Below, piece by piece: positions 36,029-47,563 of a DNA stretch of 64,000 nucleotides (positions within the stretch are counted from its first letter, which is position 1; every line of letters starts with the position of its first letter). Location of the stretch: NCBI GenBank assembly GCA_018398585.1, contig JAGTTD010000010.1, positions 23,383,739-23,447,738 of the forward strand, in the 5' to 3' direction. The position numbers were made by a program, and so were the translations under genes. Source of the DNA: Simmondsia chinensis. Taxonomy: Eukaryota; Streptophyta; Magnoliopsida; Caryophyllales; Simmondsiaceae. Under the pieces are notes generated by a model that was not told the origin of the DNA, made no database searches, and saw only the letters and a program-made list of their open reading frames with translations.

Positions 36029-37025
36029 ATTATCCCATAATCAATATTAGAATCACATTCTCAATTTTATTTAACAATTAAATAAAATTCTAATCATATT
36101 AGGTTCCTTTAATTATCTAAGCTATGCAATCTAATCTCATTCGATACATTATGAGAATTTTTCTTTTCAAATAATTCAACTTTTGAATTATCTAATATAA
36201 TTAGATCTATTTGAAATAATTCTCCCACTTGATGAAATGAAATATTTCACCAAGTTATACGGCCTTATAATTTTAGTCAAATCACACATAATTTTCAACT
36301 CATTCTTATAATATTAGATATGTGAACAATATTTAATGAGTATCCCGCTATCAAACAATTTGAATAACATTAATTAAGACCAAGAGGTTGGAAAAATTAA
36401 AGATTATTCTAAACTCTTTCCAAAAAGATTATTACATAATCTTAATTGGAATCACATCATAATTAAGTATTCATTTATTCAAATTATTTAAATAAAAAAT
36501 GTAAATTTTTTTTAATTTGTTGGGGCATGCCGAGCCCCTTGCTTGGCACGTCCCAATTTCAACCCTTTTATTTTTAATTTATTTTATTATTTAAATGAAT
36601 AAATAATTAATTAAGTTCAATCTTAATGTCATTAGTTCGTAAACTGCATATCTAATCCGATTAGATATTCTTTGTGATGTTCTATATATCTAAATCGTTG
36701 AACTGCTTAAATATCTAATCTCATTAGACTGTTCAGAAATATACTCACACTATATTAATCATAAGTCATCCTGATTTAAATAATTTAGAGTTGAAGAATA
36801 GCAATCTCGTTATTAAACTCATTAACTCAATCAGGTCTTCTTTGTTTTGGATTATTATAAAATATTCAACAATTGAATATTTCATACCTTTGTTCAAAAT
36901 CTAATATCAATAGATTTAATAATCTAAATCATTCAACTTCTTGAATATCTAATCTTATTAGATTCAACTTTGAATTTTTCTCTTCGATTGAATCATAACT
37001 CATCCAAACATCGAACAAATTTAAA
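36029..37025 (-). mobile_element. Copia-A copy 3, 5' leader
   Basis: Non-coding AT-rich leader, aligning in reverse with 59940-60850 (for example the gc-rich island ggcatgccgagccccttgcttgg at 36525-36547 corresponds to gccgctgggcacaccgcgcccc at 60378). It stops at the target duplication of the RTE LINE. Confidence 0.65.
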
Positions 37026-37041
37026 ATTTTAATGAATACAA

Positions 37042-37190
37042 TAACAACAACAATCCTAGTGCCACAATGGCTCCCCCATAAGTAGGGTCGGGGGGTGTAC
37101 GTAGCCTTCCCCCTTGAGGGTGCTACCCTGAAGGGAGTCTATTTCCGAGGACCCCCAAACTGAGCAGTGTGTCATCATGGAAGCATATAG
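37042..37190 (-). repeat. RTE LINE 3' tail shared with two other retroposons
   Basis: On the minus strand the tail reads through cttcagggtagcaccctcaa, gaaggctacgtacacc and ggcactaggattgttgttgtt. Clear matches exist at 34000-34156 (on the 5S-derived retroposon) and 58606-58747 (short TTG-tailed retroposon). Shared 3' tails are how SINEs recruit the machinery of a partner LINE. Confidence 0.82.
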
Positions 37191-37401
37191 CATGGAAGTA
37201 TAAGATCAACATAGTATTAGAGCAATACAAAGCACAAGCCAAGTAATACAAAACAAAACTCAAAGGAAAGTACTAAGGCAAATAATCGGAAAGAACGCAA
37301 GTGCTCAAGTATACCGATAAATAAATAATTTCTTTAATAGGTGCACCAAAGAGGATTGAAACACCTAGAAACACTAGTGCAAGCAGTAAAGATATACTAC
37401 T

Positions 37402-38155
37402 TTAAGCCGCTATATCAGCTATCCCATTGCTAGCCCTCCACCTAGCTCTATCTAAGGCCATCTCCTCTCGTACTTTTAGGTGGGTGATGTCCGGTTGAAT
37501 CGTCTCCATCCATCTCTTTTTTGGCCTGCCTCTCCCTCTCCTCCCTACCATAATATGGGGCCGTTCACATCTCCTGACTGGAGTAGTGGATGGTCTCTTC
37601 CTAACATGATTGAACCACCTCGAACGTTGCTCCGTTAATTTATCCTCAATCGATGCGACACCCAATTTGCCTCTTATGATGTTGCTCTTGATCCTATCCT
37701 GTCATGTGTGTCCGCATATCCACCGCAACAGCCTCATCTCCGCAACATTCATATTCTTTGTATGATGTTGTTTCATTAGCCAACGCTCTGCCCCACAAGA
37801 CATAGTTGGCCTCACTACCGTCTTAAAGTATTTCCCCTTGACCTTTAATGCGAAGCTTCTGTCATAAAGTATCACGGTAGCCATCCTCCATTTATGCCAG
37901 CCTACTTTAATCTGGTTGTTGACATCCATGTCCACTTCGCCGTTATGCTGAACCATGGAACCCACCTATTTGAAACTTTCTTTTCTCTGTACGGTCTCGA
38001 ATCCTACCTTGATGTCTACAATGCAAGGTGTGGTGGAGGGACCGAACTTAAGTTCCATGTACTTAGTTTTGGATCTACTGATTCGTAAGCCCTTCGATTC
38101 CAATGCCCTTCTCCACAATTCCAGCTTCTCGTTTACCTCTTCTTGAGACCACCAC

Positions 38156-38201
<46 letters not shown>

Positions 38202-38454
38202 CAAAAAGAAAAAAACTATGTCATCTGCAAAAACACATGCACCAAAGCACATCTCTTTAGATATGCCTAGTGAGCTAATCCATAACTAGTACGAACAAAT
38301 AGAGACTCAAGGCAAATCCTTGATGTACCCCGACTGTTATCAGAAAAGCTTATGTCTCTCCTTCCATAGTATGCACATAAGTTTGTGCATTGTCATACAT
38401 GTCTCTAATGGCCTAGATATAGGGCACTGTAATGCCTTTCCTATCCAAACCTTC
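37402..38454 (-). pseudogene. RTE LINE reverse transcriptase, C-terminal portion
   Basis: Read on the minus strand from 38454: DRKGITVPYI, MYDNAQT.V, then the catalytic phrase VFADDIV (about 38210-38230). Next come a 42-base tract (C on plus, G on minus, 38159-38200), NNQIKVGWHKWR, VVRPTMSCGAE.W and NVAEMRLLRWICGHT (37702-37965), and finally GVASIEDKL.EQRSRWFNHV and GRRGRGRPKKRWME (37402-37665). These are standard phrases of plant RTE-clade ORFs. Frames change at the G tract and near 37690, and there are stops in the 38250-38450 part. Confidence 0.85.
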
Positions 38455-39126
38455 TGTTGGCTCTAAAGCCAATATCATTGTAATTTTGATAATAACAAGC
38501 ATTTAGTGAGTCATGTGATTTAAATTGTTCTAATCTTATTTTTAAGTGACTTATAAGAAAGCTAGGCACATCAAAAATTAATCATGGATACGAAGCTTTC
38601 CAAAAGATGATAAATCAAGAGGAAAAGAGATAAAAGCTGAAGAGAAGATTTATCCATATTGAAGAGAACGTGATCCGAGTCCGAGCATCTTAAAGTCATT
38701 TATTTTTATTGTCCAGGACTTAGGATCGGGATATATCAATTGAGTCCAAGTCTCAATATTGATATGTGATGCTCTTACAAAAATGTTTTAGGAAAATATT
38801 TTTGAAAGTTGATTTATCAAATTTTATTTGAAAAATATTCAAGTGAAAATTAAACCAATCTAATTTATCATTTAAAATATTTTTTTTAAGATTGGCACTT
38901 TGAAAAGTTTGATCAAATCAAATAAAGATAAAATTTTAATGGGTGTTGATTTAGCTTGATTTATGGAACTAATTATTTTTGTAATCAAGTAAAGTGGGAA
39001 ATAAATTCAAAAATTTGAACAAATATAGTAATCAATCAATCAATTTTTAACTTAGGAAATGCAATAAAATTATCCCACCGATCAAGCAAATTAATCAAAA
39101 CATGTAAATGCACCCAGGTAGGCTGA

Positions 39127-39201
39127 GTGTCGACACACAAGCGGTATGTGTCAACACACGGACTTACAGTAGCCACAAAAAGCTGCTGTGTGTCGACGCA
39201 C
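39127..39201 (+). promoter_or_regulatory. Palindromic motif cluster in the Sirevirus LTR
   Basis: Three copies of a palindrome related to gtgtgtcgacacac lie at 39127-39136, 39147-39158 and 39188-39201, about 95-165 bp upstream of the TATA box. The same three sit at 46021-46030, 46041-46052 and 46081-46094 in the 3' LTR, each with its own substitutions. Such palindromes are described as conserved in Sirevirus LTRs and may bind regulators. Confidence 0.75.
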
Positions 39202-39293
39202 AGATTGAAAAAGCTCAAAACGGCTACTTTTGACTTGATTTCTTTCCAAAACCTTTTTCTAATTTTTTGAACGTCATAATGGCCCTCATTTGC

Positions 39294-39303
39294 CTATAAA
39301 TAG
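39294..39303 (+). promoter_or_regulatory. TATA box of the Sirevirus LTR promoter
   Basis: The bases ctataaatag lie about 650 bp before the 5' LTR end, with the same sequence in the 3' LTR at about 46189-46198. Transcription of the element would start shortly downstream. Confidence 0.65.
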
Positions 39304-39954
39304 GGCTTGAATGCTTTGGTTAAAATCATCCAATACTCTCTAGCATTCTTTGATAAAAAGTTCTCTTATATACTTGCGCTTTAAAGGTTTGTTTTTGAAG
39401 CTTTTTTTAAAACTTTTATTAGAGCATCACTTGTTCTCTTATTGCTGATCTTTGAGCTTTATTGGCATATCCTTAGCTTTGGCTAAGCTTGATAAAGTGT
39501 CAATTCACTCTTGAAAGAGTGAAGAATTTGAGTGCTTTAATTCTTTCATTACTTTATTCAAATTTATTTCATTGTAAAGGTTGGATCCTGAACCTACGGC
39601 TTATAAAATGATCAGTTGTAGAAGGTTGGTCTTGAGCTTACGTACAAAAAGACCGGTTGTAAAGGTTTGATCCTAAGCCTATTTTTAAAAAGGATCATCG
39701 AGCTTAGTTAAAGGCTCAAATGACTAAGAGTAGTCACTTCAGAAGTGGACTAGCTTCCGGTTTGGAAGTGAACCACTATAAAAATCATTGTGCATCTCGT
39801 TTATTTTTGTCTTTGTCTGTTCCATTTAAGATTTATTGTTTTGTTTTTAATTGAATTTTTTTGTTCATATCTTTAATTCTTTTATTTATCACTAAAGAAC
39901 CTAATTCACCCCCCCCCCCCCCCCCCCCCCCTTAGGTTGCCATTTGGACCTTCA

Positions 39955-39969
39955 ATTGGTATCAGAGCC
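39955..39969 (+). other. Primer-binding site, tRNA-iMet type (Sirevirus)
   Basis: attggtatcagagcc directly follows the 5' LTR, matching the complement of the initiator methionine tRNA 3' end, as is usual in copia elements. Confidence 0.9.
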
Positions 39970-40012
39970 AGCGCTCTATTCCTTTTGGGTCTAACAACCG
40001 TAGAGTGATCCT

Positions 40013-41701
40013 ATGGCAACCTTCACTCCAATCTTAGCCGAGGGTCAATCGACCAACAAGCCTCCTCTTTTTGACGGGGAAAATTTCCCCTGTTGGAAGC
40101 TAAGAATGAGACTTTATATTACATCTATTGATTTCGACTTATGGCTTGTTACAAAAAAAGGTGATTACGTACCCTAACAGAAACAAGGTGAGAAAACCAT
40201 TGAAAAAGAAGAAAATGAGCTTATGCAAGATAACAAAGAAAAACTTGCAAAAAATGCAAAAGCTCATTATCAACTCTTATGTGCTATTGCCCCAAATGTC
40301 TTTAACCATGTGTCCGGTTGTCAAACGGCAAAAGAAATTTGGGACAAGCTAGAGGTCGCCTATGAAGGTACGGATCAAGTTAAATCCTCTAAAATCAATA
40401 TGTTGGTAAGAGCTTATGAACTTTTCAAAATGAAACCGGAGGAATCAATAAAAGAGATGTACACTAGATTTTCGGATATTACTAACAAACTCCAAGCTCT
40501 TGGAAAAATGTATTCAAATGAGGAGCAAGTTAGTAAAATTCTTCGATGTCTCCCTATTTCATGGCAAGGCAAGGTTACTGCTATTCGGGAAGCTCATAAC
40601 CTCTCTACTTATAAACTTGATCAATTAATTGGAAATCTCATGACCCATGAGATTGACATGGAAGAGTTTAAAGAAGAGGAAAAGCAAAAAAAAAACAAAG
40701 ACATAGCATTTAAATCATCGCTAAGCGTCGAAAGTGACGAAAGTGATGATGAAATTGTTATGTTAGCAAAAGGATTTTACAAACGTCTTGACAAGAAAAG
40801 ATTTAAGAAAAACTTCAAAAATGGTTCATCTTCCTCCAAAGATGAACCAACTTGCTATGAGTGTGGAGAAGCCAAAAAATAAGAAGTTCTTCAACAAACT
40901 CAAAAAGAAAGACAAAAAGGAAGAACGAAAGAAAGCTTTTGTGGCTTGGGGAAATAGCAACGATGACTCCAACGAAGAAAGTGAAGAGGAAATAGCTAAC
41001 TTTTGTCTCATGGCTTTTGACGACGATAGCGTTGAAGAGGATGAGGTAAACGATCTATCTTATGATGAAATTGTGGTTGGTTTTCAAGAGTTATATGAGA
41101 AATATAAAAAATTGAAAAAACAACACAATTCTTTTGTAAGAGGTCTTGAAAAGACGGGATTCGAAAAAGATTCAAAACGACGTTTAGTGCTTGAACTTGA
41201 AAATGAATCCCTAAAGAAAAAGAACGAGTCTTTGAATAATGAGATTATTCAATTAACAAATGAAAAGAAATCCTTGGAAGAAACACTTTATTCTTGAAAG
41301 GAAAATCCAAGGAAGATGAATCACTTTTAAAAGAAAATGAGTCTTTGAAAGAGAAAATGGAAGAACTTTCAAAAATATCAAGTAAATTTTTTAAAGGTCA
41401 AGAAATATTTGAAAAAATTCTTGCATCTCAAAGGCCAATTTATAACAAAGAAGGAATAGGTTATAATGGAAATGTCCAAAAGAAAATTTTGAATGTTCTT
41501 TTTGTTAAAGCCTCATCACCTTCAACAAACTCTGTAAGGTGCAACTATTGTGGTGACCATGGGCATATCATTTACCAATGTTCTTTCAAAAGAAACTTGA
41601 AAAAGACAAAGATGGTTTGGGTCCCAAAAGGATCTCAACCACCAAATGCAAAGACTAACAACAAAGGACCCAAGAAAATTTGGGTCCCTAAAAGTGTTTG
41701 A
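40013..41701 (+). pseudogene. gag: Sirevirus gag (capsid-nucleocapsid)
   Basis: The start is the ATG at 40013 (MATFTPILAEG). The usual copia gag phrases follow: FDGENFPCWK, then, after an in-frame TAA at 40175, AKEIWDKLEVAYEGT, EMYTRFSDITNKLQALG and ILRCLP..W.GKVTAI. A first knuckle starts CYECGE but is cut short by a frameshift near 40870. A long Lys/Glu coiled-coil follows in another frame (40900-41295), and a second shift near 41290 leads to a second knuckle, CNYCGDHGHIIYQC, at about 41545. The repeated phrase (M/I)WVPK near the end is typical of Sirevirus gag. Gag would assemble the particle and bind RNA. Confidence 0.88.
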
Positions 41702-41711
41702 ATTGTGATAG

Positions 41712-43163
41712 GTGTGTATGAAAATCCAAAGCAAAAAACAAAAGTGGTACATGGATAGTGGTTGCTCAATACATATGACCGGAGATAAATCCAAGTTCAC
41801 TTCACTAATGCCAAGAAAAGGAAATTTCACCTTTGGTGACAATAAGAAAGGAAAAATAATCGGTATCGGTAATGTTGCTTCTAACTCTTCTCCTTGCATT
41901 GAAGATGTCTTACTTGTGGAAGGTCTTAAGCACAACTTGCTAAGCATTAGTCAATTATGTGATAAAGGCTATTGTGTGAATTTTGAATCATCTAGATGTA
42001 TAGTTAAACATGCTAAAACAAATGAAATTTTGCTTGTTGGTCTACGATGTGAGAATGTCTATATGATTGATCTTGATTGTGTAGACTCATTAAAATGTTT
42101 TAGTGTCATGGATGAAAATGATCCTTGGATTCGGCATAGAAGATTTGGACATGCTAGTATGGATTTAATTTCAAAACTTTCAAAAAATGATCTTGTTGGA
42201 GGTTTACCAAAGTTAAAATTTGAAAAAGATCACATTTGTGATGCATGTCAATATGGCAAACAAACTAGATCGTCATTCAAACCTAAGAACGTAGTTTCAA
42301 CATCAAGGCATCTTGAACTCTTACATATAGACTTATTCGGTCCTACTCGTCATTTAAGCCTTGGTGAAAAGCGATATGGACTTGTAATTGTTGATGATTA
42401 CTCACACTTTACTTGGGTCCTATTCCTTTCTCATAAGAGTAAAGCATTTGATAAATTTGAAAAATTTTGTAAAAAGGTGCAAAATGAAAACGATTTGAAA
42501 ATTGTTTCGGTTCGAAACGATCATGGAAGGGAATTTGAAAATGATGATTTTGAAATTTATTGTGATTACTTTGGAATTGATCACAATTTTTCGGCACCTC
42601 GAACTCCTCAACAAAATGGAGTGGTTGAAAGAAAAAATAGAACTCTTGGAGAAATGGCAAGAACAATGATTTGTGAAAATAACTTGCCTAAATCTTTTTG
42701 GGCTGAAGCCGTCAACACCGCTTGCTATATTTTAAATCGAGCTTTAATAAGACCAATTTTAAAGAAAACACCATATGAACTTTATAAAGGTAGAAAGTCA
42801 AACATTGCATATTTTACACCTTTTGGGTGCAAATGCTTCATTCACAACAATGGCAAAACAAATCTTGGAAAATTTGACTCACGAGTTGATGAAGGTATTT
42901 TCATTGGTTACTCTTTAACAAGCAAAGCATATAGAGTCTATAATTTTAAAAAAAAAAAGGTGGTAGAAGAGTCTATACATGTAGTTTTTGATGAAATTAA
43001 TGTCTTGTCCCCTAGAACTCCTTGTGATGACGATGACATAGTAATCAAACCAATAAACATCACACTCTCATCCAATGAGCAAGAAAATGTTATATCCAAT
43101 GCTCACATGAATGAATCAAAAGGAGATAACCAAAATGTAGAATCCAAAGAGGAAAACTTACCA
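41712..43163 (+). CDS. pol: Sirevirus protease and integrase (open part of pol)
   Basis: A 484-codon open frame. The protease active site WYMDSGCSIHMTG lies at residues ~13-25. The integrase zinc finger is IRHRRFGHAS...ICDACQYGK (residues ~140-180). The catalytic triad is D207 (HIDLFG), D270 (RNDHGREF) and E306 (GVVERKN), a D-X62-D-X35-E spacing with all residues kept. A GKxxLGKFDSRVDEGIFIGYS segment marks the C-terminal GKGY-like region. It ends at a TGA (43164) where a codon one base different (CGA) would be expected, and the frame continues into RT. The product would be a polyprotein part that cleaves Gag-Pol and joins cDNA to the genome. Confidence 0.9.
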
Positions 43164-44807
43164 TGAGATTGGAAATACTTGAAGGATCACCCAACAAGTC
43201 AAATCATTGGTGATCCCTCACAAGGTGCAAAAACTAGGCATGCATTAACGAAATATTGTCATTTAGCTGCATTCATCTCTCTTGAAGAACCCAAGAACAT
43301 AAAAGAAGCTCTTAGTGACACAAATTGGATAATGGCAATGGAGGAAGAGCTCAACCAATTCGAGAGAAGTGATGTATGGAAACTTGTAGATAGACCCCAA
43401 GATCATCAAATCATAGGTACCAAATGGGTCTACCGCAGCAAGAAGGATAAGGAAGGTAACGTGGTAAGAAATAAGGCAAGGTTAGTAGCTAAAGGCTATA
43501 ACCAAGAAGAAGGTATAGACTATGAGGAAACCCTTGCTCCCATTGCTAGGCTAGAAGCTATTAGACTCTTATGTGCATTTGCTTCACTTAAAGATTTCAA
43601 ACTTTTTCAAATGGATGTTAAAAGTGCATGTTTAAAAGGTCTTATTGAAGAAGAGGTTTATGTTGAACAACCACCCGGATTTGAGAATGACAAATTTTCC
43701 AATCATGTTTTCAAACTCAAAAAGGCACTATATGGATTGAAACAAGCTCCTAGATCTTGGTACGAGAGACTGAGTTCCTTTTTAATGCAAAATGGATTTT
43801 CAAGAAGAAAAGTGGACACCACACTCTTTATCAAACACTCTAAACATGAAATTCTTATCGTACAAATTTATGTTGATGATATAGTGTTTGGTGCTACTAA
43901 TCCATATCTTTGTGAAGAATTTGCAAATCTTATGAGTAGGGAATTCGAAATGAGTACGATGGGAGAACTTAACTACTTTCTTGGATTACAAATCAAGCAA
44001 GGCAAGGAAGGAATTTTCATCAACCAAGCCAAGTAAATGCTCAAGAAATTTGGCATGGAAAATTCCAAGGCAATAGCAACACCAATGAGCTCAACTCTTA
44101 AGTTAGATATGGATGAAAAAGGTAAAAAGTTGGACCAAAAGCTATATGGAGGTATGATCGGATCTCTTCTTTACCTTATTGCGAGTAGACCTGACATATT
44201 GTTCAGTGTATGTTTATGTGCTAGATTTCAAGCATGTCCCAAGGAATTTCATCTATGTGCCATGAAAAGAATATTTCGATACCAAGTTGGGACCCCTACG
44301 TTAGGCATATTTTACCTTAAATGTGATTTCTTTGATTTAGTTGGATATAGTGATGCGGATTTTGCCGGATACAAAGTGGACCAAAAATCGACTAGTGGTA
44401 CTTGTCAATTTCTTGGTCACGTTTTGGTGTCATGGTTTAGCAAAAAGCAAAATTCCGTTGCTTTATCCACTGCTGAGGCCGAATATGTTGCATGTGGTAG
44501 TTGTTGTGCTCAAATGTTATGGTTAATGCACCAATTAAATGACTATGGTATTAATATTAACCATGCTCTTATAATGTGCGATAATACTAGTGCTATATGT
44601 TTAACTAAAAATCCGGCTCAACCTTCTAGAACAAAGCATATTGAGGTTAGACATCATTTTATTCGTGATCATGTGCTTAAGGGAGATGTCATTGTGAAAT
44701 TTGTTCCCACCAACGACCAATTAGCGGACATTTTCACTAAACCTCTAAGTGAAGAAATCTTTTGCAATATTAGAAGTAAAATTGGCATGTGTAATCTATC
44801 ATCTTGA
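43164..44807 (+). pseudogene. pol: Sirevirus reverse transcriptase and RNase H
   Basis: In the same frame as the integrase, after the TGA at 43164. RT shows [27 protein letters not shown] (phrases TKWVYR and ARLVAKGY), [27 protein letters not shown] and the catalytic YVDDIVFG (43869-43892). A second stop TAA at 44034 lies between RT and RNase H. RNase H then shows GYSDADFAG, KSTSG, SKKQNSVALSTAEAEYVA and CDN, with the usual acidic residues, and ends with a C-terminal DQLADIFTKPL. Apart from two stops the gene is intact. Confidence 0.9.
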
Positions 44808-45349
44808 CCTTGATTGCATACATAAGTGATTGGCATTTTCTATTGAGTTTTCATACTGTGATTTGCATGCACAGATCGTGTGTGTCGACACACAAGGAAG
44901 AAATTGCTAGACCCTTTTTTCTACTTCATATTGTACAATCATGTTTACTCTTATACACTTTATAGATGTTCTTCCTTATTCTTCTTGTGTGCATTAATGT
45001 TCTAATTGTCATATTCTCTCTCTCCCCTTGTGCTTTTTGTTGATGACAAAGGGGGAGAAAAATTGGTGTACTAATATATAGTATTCATGCTACTTATGTA
45101 TGTGTTTGATTGATTGAGAAATGTCCAAAGTAATGATGATGTTAATATACCAAATGTATGATTCCTAAAATGCATCAACTTAGGGGGAGCAATTGCGTTT
45201 GAATATTAATCATGATATACATTGCTCCATGAGTTTATAGTCATGTGTATGCTTCAATGTGTGATGTTTTTATGGTGATATCTATGCCTTAACTTCCACA
45301 TTTTCAAGAAAAAACACCACATATTTGTCATCATCAAAAAGGGGGAGAT
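44808..45349 (+). other. Sirevirus 3' non-coding region with repeated polypurine tracts
   Basis: Three gggggag purine tracts occur (45048-45061, 45182-45190, and 45335-45349 directly before the LTR). The last is the position expected for plus-strand priming. A 14-base perfect palindrome gtgtgtcgacacac is at 44880-44893, the same motif as in the LTRs but here with no mismatch. No envelope-like ORF is present. The 60-codon minus frame at 45282-45464 is not meaningful. Confidence 0.8.
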
Positions 45350-46836
45350 TGTTGGCTCTAAAGCCAATATCATTGTAATTTTGATGATAACAAGCATTTA
45401 ATGAGTCATGTGATTTAAATTGTTCTAATCTTATTTTTAAGTGACTCATACGAAAGCTAGGCACATTAAAGATTAATCATGGATACGAAGCTTTTCAAAA
45501 GATGATAAATCAAAAGGAAAAGAGATAAAAGCTGAAGAGAAGATTTATCCATATTGAAGAGAACGTGATCCGAGTCCGAGCATCTTAAAGTCATTTATTT
45601 TTATTGTCTAGGACTTAGGATCGGGATATATCAATTGAGTCCAAGTCTCAATATTGATATGTGATGCTCTTACAAAAATATTTTTGGAAAATATTTTTGA
45701 AAGTCGATTTATCAAATTTTATTTGAAAAATATTCAAGTGAAAATTAAACCATTCTAATTTATCATTTAGAATTATTTTTTAAGATTGGTACTTTGAAAA
45801 GTATGATCAAATCAAATAAAGATATAATTTTAATGGGTGTTAATTTAGCTTGATTTATGGATCTAATTATTTTTATAATCAACTAAAGTGGGAAATAAAT
45901 TCAAAAATTTGAACAAATATAGTAATCAATCAATCAATTTTTAACTTAGGAAATACAATAAAATTATCCCACCAATCAAGCAAATTGATCAAAACGTGTA
46001 AATACACCCAGGTAGGCTGAGTGTCGACACACAGGCGGTATGTGTGGACACACAGACTTACAGTAGCCACAAAGAGCTGCTGTGTGTCGACACACAGACT
46101 GAAAAAGCTCAAAACGGCTACTTTTGACTTGATTTCTTTCCCAAACCTTTTTCTAATTTTTTGAACGTCTTAATGGCCCTCATTTGCCTATAAATAGGGC
46201 TTGAATACTTTGGTTAAAATCATCCAATACTCTCTAGCTTTCTTTGATAAAAAGTTCTCTTATATACTTGCGCTTTAAAGGTTTGTTTTTTAAGCTTTGT
46301 TTAAAACTTTTATTAGAGCATCACTTGTCTCTTATTGTTGATCTTTGAGCTTTATTGGCATATCCTTAGCTTTGGCTAAGCTTGATCAAGTGTCAATTCA
46401 CTCTTAAAAGAGTGAAGAATTTGAGTGGTTTAATTCTTTCATTACTTTATTCAAATTTATTTCATTGTAAAGGTTGGATCCTGAACCTACTACTTATAAA
46501 AGGATCAGTTGTAAAAGGTTGGTCTTGAGCGTACGTACAAAAAGACCGGTTATAAAGGTTGGATCCTGAGCCTGTTCTTAAAAAGGATCATCGCGCTTAG
46601 TTAAAGGCTCAAGTGACTAAGAGTAGTCACTTGAGAAGTGGACTAGCTTCCGGTTTGGAAGTGAACCACTATAAAAATCATTGTACATCTCGTTTATTTT
46701 TGCCTTTGTCTGTTTCATTTAAGATTTATTGTTTTGTTTTTAATTGAATTTTTTGGTTCATATCTTTAATTTTTTATTTATCACTAAAGAACCTAATTCA
46801 CCCTCCCCCCCTCTTAGGTTGCCATTTGGACCTTCA
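45350..46836 (+). repeat. 3' LTR of the Sirevirus
   Basis: It starts tgttggctctaaagcc and ends tttggaccttca, 1487 bp. It differs from the 5' LTR by scattered substitutions and by a shorter, interrupted C tract (about 46801-46811). Confidence 0.93.
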
Positions 46837-46841
46837 CCCTC

Positions 46842-47563
46842 CATAGGACGCCTCTTGGCACTCTATCATATGCCTCCTCTAAATCAATGAAAACCATGTG
46901 GAGATCCTTTTGTCTCTCCCTGTATCACTCTATCATCCACCTTAGGAAGTGGTTGGCTTTTATTGTTGATCTCCTGGGCATAAATCCGAATTGATTCTCC
47001 GACACCTCTGTTTGTTGCCGTAACCTCCTCTCTATGATCCGCTCCCACAGCTTTAGAGTTTGGCACATTAGTTTAATACCTTCGTAGTTGGTGCTACTCT
47101 AGATAATGCCTTTGTTCTTATAGATCGGGATCAATGTGTTCTTTCTCCACTCCTTAGGCATCTTTTTCTCCAGAAGGATTTGGTTAAATAATTTAGTCCG
47201 CCAATAGATGCCCTTCTATCCAAGGCATTTCTATGCATCTATGGGTATTCTGTCTGGGTTTACTCCTTCCCATATGTTTCAGGGCTTTCTTTACTTCTTT
47301 GGGTGCAATCCACTTGCAATACCAGTGGTTCTAGTGCTCCGCAGATGTTTGGAGGTCATCTATTGATATCCCAGTATCTCCTATTCATTGAGCAGATCAT
47401 GAAAGTAGGCTCTCCATCTAGCTTTTATTTGTCTCCCGTCCACGAGTGCCTGTCCATCTTCCCCTCTTATGCACTTCCCATTCACAAGGTGGTGGTGCGG
47501 TTTGCTAGAGGCAGAGACGGTGGTGCATCGGCGGTGAGTGCGTCGCAATGGGGTATGTAACAT
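46842..47563 (-). pseudogene. RTE LINE reverse transcriptase, N-terminal portion
   Basis: On the minus strand: INGKCIRGEDGQALVDGR-like sequence and RWRAYFHDLLNE (47381-47480), the linker before RT in plant RTE ORFs; then LWEKLK- and NQFGFMPR-like positions; then [19 protein letters not shown] at about 46860-46920, an RT core phrase with its aspartate. This joins across the Sirevirus to 38454. Upstream of the linker the endonuclease is missing. Several stops are present (for example around 47090-47230). Confidence 0.8.

Larger units (their letters stand above)
29886..37025 (-). mobile_element. Copia family A copy 3 (minus strand), with three insertions
   Basis: On the minus strand this runs from the 5' leader (37025 downward) through the paired internal repeat units (about 35850-34960) to an RT fragment ending at about 29886. 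The order matches copies 2 and 4. An L1 LINE (31009-33695), a 5S-derived retroposon (33877-34156) and an L1 tail (35837-36028) have inserted into it. Its leader continues on the far side of the RTE LINE at 47800-47966, ending at a primer-binding site, so the RTE LINE also landed in this copy. Confidence 0.78.
38455..39954 (+). repeat. 5' LTR of the Sirevirus
   Basis: It starts tgttggctctaaagcc and ends tttggaccttca, 1500 bp, closely matching the 3' LTR. A 23-base C tract (39909-39931) replaces a shorter interrupted one in the partner and explains most of the length difference. Confidence 0.93.
38455..46836 (+). mobile_element. Sirevirus (Ty1/copia), 8.4 kb, near-complete
   Basis: LTRs at 38455-39954 and 45350-46836, TG...CA ends, and a target duplication ccttc/ccctc (38450-38454 and 46837-46841; one mismatch, the RTE target reading showing which copy changed). 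It has an iMet-type primer-binding site, gag with coiled coil and zinc knuckle, then protease, integrase, RT and RNase H in the copia order. Features typical of Sireviruses are present: repeated gggggag polypurine tracts in the 3' non-coding part and palindromic gtgtcgacac motifs in and near the LTRs. Pol is one frame with only two stops, so this is the youngest large element here. Confidence 0.93.
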
